Below, in pieces: positions 6,662 to 10,308 of a stretch of 10,308 nt of DNA; the first letter of the stretch is position 1, and the number at the start of each line of letters is the position of its first letter. Made by a program: the position numbers and the translations under genes. The DNA is from Pseudomonadota bacterium (GTDB taxonomy: Bacteria; Pseudomonadota; Alphaproteobacteria; Rhizobiales; Xanthobacteraceae). The notes under the pieces are model-generated. The model saw only the letters and a program-made list of their open reading frames with translations, ran no database searches and was not told the origin of the DNA. The stretch lies in contig JAEVZN010000549.1 in assembly GCA_023392205.1 (NCBI GenBank), positions 1 through 10,308 on the forward strand. The letters are read 5' to 3'.

Positions 6662-7585
6662 ATGGGCGTGCTGGACATCATTCTGGGCCGCGGCGCGAGC
6701 GGGAATAATCCGAAGGTCAATATGGCGCTGATCGCGCTGCTTCTGTGGCGCTGGTATCAGAGCTCAGGGCAGCAGGGCGGCGGCGCGCAGCCCGTGCCTT
6801 CGCCACGCGGACAGACACGGCTGCCGACAGACACACCGGCCCGCGTGCCCGGCAATCCTCCCGCACAGATCCCCTCGCCCTCCACCGGCGGTGCCGGCGA
6901 CAGCGATTTCGGGCCGCTGATCGAGTCGACGCGGCGGATGCCGGAACGCCCCTCCGGCGGCACACAAGGTGGACCGGCCGATGCCGGCCGTGGCGGCTCG
7001 TTGGGTGACATCCTCGGCGATATTCTGGGTGGCGGACGCGCGCCCGGCGGAAGCCCAAGAGGCGGACCTGGTGGCGGACCTGGCGGCGGCGGACTGAACG
7101 ATATCCTCGGCGACATTCTCGGCGGCGGACGCCCGCCCTCCGGAGGAAGTCCGCGCGGTGGCGCGCTTGGCGACATTCTCGGGACAATCCTTGGCGGCGG
7201 TCGTCTGGCACAGGGCTCACGGGTGGCCGGTCCACAAGGCGATCCATTCCTTGATCTTCTGCAAGGCGCCGGCGGCAATCTCGGCGGATTGCTGGCCGGT
7301 GGCGCGGCCGGCGGCGTTCTCGGCGACATCCTCAAGCAATTCGATCAGGCCGGTCGCGGCGATGCTGCCCGCTCATGGATGACCAGCGGGCAGAATATCC
7401 CGGTCTCGGCCTCCGACATCGAGAAGACGTTCGGTCCCGACATCATCAACCAGTTGGCCGATCAGTTCGGACTCGACCGCAACGAATTGCTGCAGGGCCT
7501 GAGCCAGACGCTGCCCGACGTCGTCGATCAACTCACGCCGGACGGACGCCTGCCGACCGAAGACGAGATCATGCGGCGGCTATAG
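6662..7585 (+). CDS. YidB/DUF937-family protein with Gly-rich GDILG repeats
   Basis: This encodes 307 residues starting MGVLDIILGRGASGNNPKV. The ATG at 6662 is preceded by GGAG at nine bases; a TTG at 6584 would add 26 uncharacteristic residues. Residues 20-33 are hydrophobic (MALIALLLWRWYQ), too short to be a sure membrane anchor. A Pro/Gly-rich disordered part (40-110) is followed by three units built on GDILGDILGGGR (113-181), a glycine-rich region with DLLQGAGGNLGGLLAGG, and a compact C-terminal domain from about 218 (GDILKQFDQAGRGDAARSWM, GQNIPVSASDIEKTFG, LADQFGLDRNELLQGLSQ, LPDVVDQLTPDGRLP). That last part is the YidB/DUF937 signature, a family of unknown biochemical role. It lies 102 bases after the hybrid kinase, with no clear promoter between, so co-transcription is possible. 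A minus-directed terminator follows. Confidence 0.78.
   Translation: MGVLDIILGRGASGNNPKVNMALIALLLWRWYQSSGQQGGGAQPVPSPRGQTRLPTDTPARVPGNPPAQIPSPSTGGAGDSDFGPLIESTRRMPERPSGGTQGGPADAGRGGSLGDILGDILGGGRAPGGSPRGGPGGGPGGGGLNDILGDILGGGRPPSGGSPRGGALGDILGTILGGGRLAQGSRVAGPQGDPFLDLLQGAGGNLGGLLAGGAAGGVLGDILKQFDQAGRGDAARSWMTSGQNIPVSASDIEKTFGPDIINQLADQFGLDRNELLQGLSQTLPDVVDQLTPDGRLPTEDEIMRRL
7001..7204 (+). repeat. Three degenerate 39-bp coding repeats (GDILGDILGGGR)
   Basis: Related 39-base units lie at 7001-7039, 7094-7132 and 7166-7204, each encoding (L)GDILGxILGGGR. Offsets between units are 93 and 72 bases, both multiples of three, and the spacers are Gly/Pro/Arg-rich. The pattern suggests unequal exchange within the gene, with the reading frame kept. 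Confidence 0.75.
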
Positions 7586-7615
7586 TCGGGTAACGAGAGA
7601 GAACGACGCCGCTCC

Positions 7616-7645
7616 AAAACAAAAAGGCCCGGCAGACGCCGGGCC
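7616..7645 (-). terminator. Strong intrinsic terminator on the minus strand
   Basis: On the minus strand GGCCCGGC (7645-7638), loop GTCT, and GCCGGGCC (7633-7626) form a perfect 8-bp GC stem followed by TTTTTGTTTT (7625-7616). On the plus strand the stem is followed by AAAGTTG with no T run, so it does not serve the plus gene ending at 7585 well. It ends the putative small RNA. Confidence 0.85.
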
Positions 7646-7718
7646 AAAGTTGCGCAAGCGAACAAGAACACAAAGTGTCTCTCCGCCACGGGAGAACCGC
7701 CACAGGGATGGCGATCCG
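7616..7718 (-). ncRNA. Putative FNR/FixK-controlled small RNA, about 100 nt
   Basis: This stretch has its own promoter signals (FNR box 7752-7765, -10 TAGATT 7730-7725) and its own terminator (7645-7616). The expected start is about 7718. Between them, the minus-strand RNA can fold into successive hairpins: CGCCA/TGGCG with loop UCCCUG (about 7713-7698), a 6-bp stem UUCUCC/GGAGAG with loop CGUGGC (about 7696-7679), a short ACAC/GUGU hairpin, then the terminator. A 64-codon frame on this strand runs straight through the terminator stem and has no ribosome-binding site, so it is not coding. The pyrimidine-rich loops could pair with Shine-Dalgarno sequences; that is inference. An alternative is a processed 3'-UTR of the membrane-protein transcript ending at 7787. 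No homologue is recognised. Confidence 0.55.
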
Positions 7719-7724
7719 TTGTTC

Positions 7725-7730
7725 AATCTA
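7725..7730 (-). promoter_or_regulatory. -10 hexamer of the putative small RNA
   Basis: TAGATT on the minus strand (7730-7725) matches 4 of 6 consensus bases. With a start at 7718 or 7717, the FNR box centre falls at -40.5 or -41.5, the class II activation distance. Confidence 0.5.
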
Positions 7731-7751
7731 GAGATCGTTGCAGATGTAACC

Positions 7752-7765
7752 TTGATCCAGATCAA
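7752..7765 (-). promoter_or_regulatory. Perfect FNR/FixK/FnrL binding site
   Basis: TTGATCCAGATCAA is an exact TTGAT-N4-ATCAA palindrome, the consensus of the Crp-Fnr family regulators FNR, FnrL and FixK that act under low oxygen. It lies 22 bases past the stop of the membrane-protein gene. Only on the minus strand is a -10 hexamer present at the right distance; on the plus strand the nearest TAGGCA is about six bases too close and leads to no plus-strand gene. Confidence 0.75.
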
Positions 7766-7786
7766 AAACTGCACGCACGCTAGGCA

Positions 7787-8083
7787 TCATGCGGCGGGTT
7801 TGCGCGGCGGCCAGCGTCGCTCGATCCAGTCCAGCAAACGCGCCATCGGATTGCGCAAACGCGGCACGTCGACGGCCAGCAGCAACAATCCGAGCGGCAG
7901 CATCCAGAAGCCGAGGATAGGCAGAAAGCCGGCCATGCCGCCGAGTGTCAGCAGCACCGCCGAAGGCATGCGATAGGCTCGCGCTTCGGGCCGCCGGAGA
8001 TAGCGCGATGCCCGCGCGATGCGCACCGGCAGCCGGTCCTCGAACCGATTCAGCTGTATGAAGAAATCGAGCTGACCCGACAT
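7787..8083 (-). CDS. Small membrane protein with Pro-containing hydrophobic hairpin
   Basis: This encodes 98 residues starting MSGQLDFFIQLNRFED. The start at 8083 is supported by GGAAAGG six bases upstream; an extension to 8194 lacks such a signal. The first 40 residues are polar and basic. Residues 42-72 (AVLLTLGGMAGFLPILGFW, then MLPLGLLLLAVDVP) form one long or two short membrane helices broken at LP and LP. The tail, LRNPMARLLDWIERRWPPRK, is amphipathic and basic, probably cytoplasmic. The LP-LGFW-LPLGL pattern resembles small uncharacterised membrane proteins of rhizobia and PGPGW-type proteins; I assign no function. It lies 97 bases downstream of the hemerythrin gene on the same strand and may share its transcript. 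Confidence 0.7.
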   Translation of the reverse strand: MSGQLDFFIQLNRFEDRLPVRIARASRYLRRPEARAYRMPSAVLLTLGGMAGFLPILGFWMLPLGLLLLAVDVPRLRNPMARLLDWIERRWPPRKPAA

Positions 8084-8180
8084 GTTTGCCTTTCCGGCTT
8101 TGCCCGACAGGCGAGCACCTGAATAACAAATGGCGATGCCAACCGTGCCATTCAATGCCAGCGTGAGCGCCGCCTTGCGC

Positions 8181-8777
8181 CTAATGCCCGACACCGAGCG
8201 CCTGTTCGCCGCGGTCGAGAATGAGCGGCACGATCAGATCCTCCTCGTCGTCAAGATGGCGGATCAGACCGCGCAGCAACACAGCGCCGCTTTGTGCGTA
8301 TTTTGCGGCTGCACCTTGCAACTGCGAAGGCTTGTCCATGACCTGCAGGAAATCGTTCGCGCATGTTGCCGCATCGGCGATACAGACGGCGAGCATTTCA
8401 TGATCGCTTTCCAGGATTTCGAACCCACGGGCAAGTTTTGCGTCCGCACGCCGGAATATCGGAAAATAATGATCGTCTTCGATGTGATGATGGACGTGCA
8501 ATTGCTGCAACAGAAATTGCAGCCGCGGCGCAAAGAAGCCTGCAAATTCGCGCGGGTTCGCGGCCTCGCCGCAAAAACGCGTACTGGCCTGATCGAGCGC
8601 GGTGCCAAGTTCACGAAACATGCCGTGACGTTGCAGCCAGAAGCGCGCCATCTCGCCCAGATTGGCATGCGCCTGCCTCGTCTCACGCGGATATTGCGCG
8701 AGCAGGATTTGCAGGTCGTCGGGCAGGCCGTTGCGTGTGTCGAGCGCAAGCGCGGGCGGCAGCGAAGGCAGTGTCAA
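8181..8777 (-). CDS. Hemerythrin HHE cation-binding domain protein
   Basis: This encodes 198 residues if started at TTG 8777. That start fits: AAGG overlaps the stop of the preceding gene nine bases away, and the frame then includes LALDTRNGLPDDLQILLAQYP, a leader conserved in rhizobial members of this family (given from recall). The next in-frame ATG (residue 43) would cut it. The four-helix hemerythrin pattern is complete: His51 (RHGMF), the HHHIEDDHYFP cluster (His97/98, Asp101/102, His103), His126 (SDHEML) and His174 with Glu178 (RHLDDEEDLI). These residues bind a diiron centre that holds oxygen or nitric oxide or supports iron storage. Located in the cytoplasm, with no signal peptide. 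The 11-base gap to the upstream polyhydroxyalkanoic acid gene indicates translational coupling. Confidence 0.85.
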   Translation of the reverse strand: MTLPSLPPALALDTRNGLPDDLQILLAQYPRETRQAHANLGEMARFWLQRHGMFRELGTALDQASTRFCGEAANPREFAGFFAPRLQFLLQQLHVHHHIEDDHYFPIFRRADAKLARGFEILESDHEMLAVCIADAATCANDFLQVMDKPSQLQGAAAKYAQSGAVLLRGLIRHLDDEEDLIVPLILDRGEQALGVGH

Positions 8778-8788
8778 AGCGAGCGACC

Positions 8789-9097
8789 TTATTTCTTTTC
8801 GAGCAGCAGCTTGCCGCGCGCACGGATTGCGGCCTGCGCCACTTCCGCGAATTTCTGCAACAGCCAGGGCAACGTGACTTCGAGCCGAACGTGGTCCTCG
8901 GCCACGTCCAAAATGCCGGCGGCGGCCTGCCCCATCGCCCGCACCCGGAAGGTGAGCCGGTCGCCGGACCAGATTTCCTCGTCGACCTTGAGCACGGGAA
9001 AGCTCGCTGCCGCACCGGTCAGGCCGGGCTGCAAGCGGCGCAGTGCTTCGGCCTTTCCGAGACTGTGGGGGATCGAAACGACTATCGGCTTGGACAT
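8789..9097 (-). CDS. Polyhydroxyalkanoic acid system family protein
   Basis: This encodes 102 residues starting MSKPIVVSIPHSLGKAEALRRL. This opening, the central WSGDRLTFRVRAMGQAAAGILDV and the ending VTLPWLLQKFAEVAQAAI match the small PHA-system family (PHA_gran_rgn, PF09650), found in bacteria that make polyhydroxyalkanoate storage granules. The biochemical role of the family is not settled. Its fold resembles small steroid-carrier-like or polyketide cyclase-like domains only by general pattern, so I do not press it. GGAGG lies 13 bases before the ATG, somewhat far. It is the first gene of a minus-strand cluster followed by the hemerythrin gene. Confidence 0.8.
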   Translation of the reverse strand: MSKPIVVSIPHSLGKAEALRRLQPGLTGAAASFPVLKVDEEIWSGDRLTFRVRAMGQAAAGILDVAEDHVRLEVTLPWLLQKFAEVAQAAIRARGKLLLEKK

Positions 9098-9136
9098 GGC
9101 GCCGGCTTGGCCTCCGCCTCGATGGGTGACCGGCCT

Positions 9137-9142
9137 TATCTA
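9137..9142 (-). promoter_or_regulatory. Possible -10 element for the PHA-hemerythrin operon
   Basis: TAGATA on the minus strand (9142-9137) matches 4 of 6 of the -10 consensus and would start transcription near 9130, 33 bases before the ATG at 9097. No good -35 is seen at 16-18 bases. The rest of the 277-base divergent region 9098-9374 shows no convincing gene. Confidence 0.3.
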
Positions 9143-9341
9143 GGTTGTGCAAGGCGTGCCGGCCAGTATGCGCTCCGTTCTCGTTGGCATCCGGACGAAA
9201 AGGCGGAGGCTGTGGACAAGAACGGGGATGAATGGCACCGCATGCATGTCCCGGCACTGCAGATTATGGTCGGCCAGTGTGATCTCCCCATGGAAAAGTT
9301 CCTGATATGGCCCCGCGTTTCTGCCGCCCGGCTTACTGTGA

Positions 9342-9368
9342 GTTCCCCGCTGTGAAGTGCGGGGAAAC
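9342..9368 (+). promoter_or_regulatory. Hairpin that buries the prmA ribosome-binding site
   Basis: TTCCCCGC (9343-9350) pairs perfectly with GCGGGGAA (9359-9366) around an 8-base loop; a G9342-C9368 pair is possible with one bulge. The right arm includes GGGGAA, the only Shine-Dalgarno-like sequence before the ATG at 9375. When folded, the mRNA would hide it from the ribosome. Confidence 0.5.
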
Positions 9369-9374
9369 TGCTCG

Positions 9375-10271
9375 ATGACCAGCCAGATTGCCAGCTTCAC
9401 CACGAACGCGGCTGCGGCCCTGGCTCTGGCCGAGCGGCTGAGCGAGGCACTCGATCCGGAACGCTGCGCAGTCTCGATCTACGAGAACGGCGCCGACTGG
9501 GTCGTCGACGCTGTGTTTTCCGATCCGGCCGACCGCGCCAGCATCGAACGGATCGTCGGTGACAGCCTCGGCGCGGACGCTCGCGATGCGCTGTCGGTTT
9601 CCGCTGTCGTGCAACGCGACTGGGTGGCGGCGAGCCTCGAAGGTCTTGCCCCGGTCGCGGCCGGACGCTTTGTCATCCATGGCAGCCATGACCGGGGGCG
9701 CCTGCGGCCAAACCAGACCGGCATTGAGATCGAGGCCGCCCTCGCGTTCGGCACCGGTCATCATGGCACCACCCGCGGATGCCTGCTCACGCTCGAAGAC
9801 CTGCGCAAGCGCAGCGCCGGGCGGCATCTGCGCGTTCTCGATGTCGGGACCGGCAGCGGGGTGCTGGCTATTGCGGCGGCCCTGGCGTTCCGGACCGGTG
9901 TGCTGGCCAGCGACATCGACCCGATCGCAGCGGCGGTGGCACGCGACAATGCCCGCCGCAACAAGGCGGGCGGCCTCGTTCATACGATCGCAGCGGCGGG
10001 CGTCGGCGCGCTGTCCTTCCGGCTGGGGGGTCCGTACGACCTGATCTTCGCCAATATTCTCGAAGGTCCGCTGCGGCGAATGTCGCATCCGCTGGCGCGG
10101 TTGCTGGCACCCGATGGACGCCTGGTGCTTTCGGGGCTGCTCCCGGCCCATGCGGCAGGCGTCATCTCGGCCTATCGGACGCAGGGAATCATTCTGGAAA
10201 GCCGGCGCCTGACCGACGGCTGGGTGACTCTGGTCATGCGCCGCAGCGCAAATGCGAAGCGCCCCGGGTAA
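9375..10271 (+). CDS. prmA: Ribosomal protein L11 methyltransferase PrmA
   Basis: This encodes 298 residues. The enzyme uses S-adenosylmethionine to trimethylate lysines and the N-terminal amino group of ribosomal protein L11 in the cytoplasm. The N-terminal substrate-recognition part (1-100) is diverged, as usual in Alphaproteobacteria. The diagnostic PrmA signature FGTGHHGTT is at 125-133, followed by the SAM-binding motif LDVGTGSG (155-162), the acidic loop ASDIDP with Asp180, and IFANILEGPL (Asn227) in the catalytic motif IV position. Length agrees with the family. The ATG at 9375 is chosen over the frame start at 9357 because GGGGAA is suitably placed and MTSQIASF fits better. It is divergent from the PHA-hemerythrin cluster. 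Its stop codon lies in the loop of a GC hairpin. Confidence 0.92.
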   Translation: MTSQIASFTTNAAAALALAERLSEALDPERCAVSIYENGADWVVDAVFSDPADRASIERIVGDSLGADARDALSVSAVVQRDWVAASLEGLAPVAAGRFVIHGSHDRGRLRPNQTGIEIEAALAFGTGHHGTTRGCLLTLEDLRKRSAGRHLRVLDVGTGSGVLAIAAALAFRTGVLASDIDPIAAAVARDNARRNKAGGLVHTIAAAGVGALSFRLGGPYDLIFANILEGPLRRMSHPLARLLAPDGRLVLSGLLPAHAAGVISAYRTQGIILESRRLTDGWVTLVMRRSANAKRPG

Positions 10272-10279
10272 CCGGGGCG
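10260..10279 (+). terminator. GC hairpin around the prmA stop codon
   Basis: CGCCCCGG (10260-10267) pairs with CCGGGGCG (10272-10279) around GTAA, which contains the TAA stop. There is no T run after the stem, only a G-rich stretch, so it may be a weak terminator or an mRNA 3'-end stabiliser. The sequence after it to 10308 shows nothing recognisable. Confidence 0.35.
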
Positions 10280-10308
10280 GGGGGCTGGGTCTCTTACGGG
10301 TAGCTGTG

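Noticed and set aside
7580..7774. Minus-strand frame of 64 codons over the putative small RNA
   Set aside because: It starts before the promoter signals, reads through the intrinsic terminator stem, overlaps the convergent gene's end and lacks a Shine-Dalgarno.
8130..9143. Long plus-strand open frame of 337 codons
   Set aside because: It lies opposite the hemerythrin and PHA-system genes, which have clear family motifs; its translation has no recognisable domain and reflects GC-rich antisense sequence.
9140..9403. Minus-strand frame of 87 codons between the PHA gene and prmA
   Set aside because: It begins inside prmA, has mixed composition and would overlap the probable promoter regions of both divergent genes.

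Overview
This GC-rich window looks like chromosome of an alphaproteobacterium, most likely of the order Hyphomicrobiales (rhizobia and relatives). The protein types point there: an alphaproteobacterial UvrD C-terminus, a small ParB-like protein, a polyhydroxyalkanoic-acid system protein, a long-N-terminus hemerythrin and PrmA. So do the promoter signals: GGAAC-N16-CGTT, the general-stress sigma factor EcfG consensus, and a perfect FNR/FixK box. I cannot name the genus. I see no mobile element, integrase, CRISPR array, tRNA or rRNA.

Left part (1-2224): the last 83 codons of uvrD (+), then a 62-aa membrane protein (-), an 82-aa ParB-like protein (+), and two related small exported proteins (-, 940-1359 and 1581-1895). 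The exported pair share an 82-bp block and the same ribosome-binding leader. Each ends at a GC-rich hairpin, and each has a sigma-EcfG-like promoter upstream.

Middle (2225-7585, all +): an exported L,D-transpeptidase with a tyrosine-rich tail; a 1152-aa soluble hybrid histidine kinase (an N-terminal PAS-like region, three further PAS units, GAF, HisKA, HATPase, REC) behind a textbook sigma-EcfG promoter; and a 307-aa YidB/DUF937-type protein with a glycine-rich centre carrying GDILG repeats.

Right part, minus strand (9097 down to 7616): a polyhydroxyalkanoic acid system protein, then a hemerythrin-domain protein whose Shine-Dalgarno sequence overlaps the upstream stop codon, then a 98-aa membrane protein. 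Beyond these lies what I consider the most interesting element: a perfect FNR/FixK box (7752-7765), a -10 hexamer at the spacing expected for a class II FNR promoter, about 100 nt of hairpin-forming non-coding sequence, and a strong intrinsic terminator with a T5GT4 tail. I read this as an oxygen-regulated small RNA gene. Divergently from this cluster, prmA (+) closes the window, with its ribosome-binding site buried in an 8-bp hairpin.

Themes: a general-stress promoter drives the large sensor kinase and perhaps the exported small proteins, while oxygen handling (hemerythrin, FNR box) and carbon storage cluster on the minus strand. All functional links between neighbours are inferences from position.
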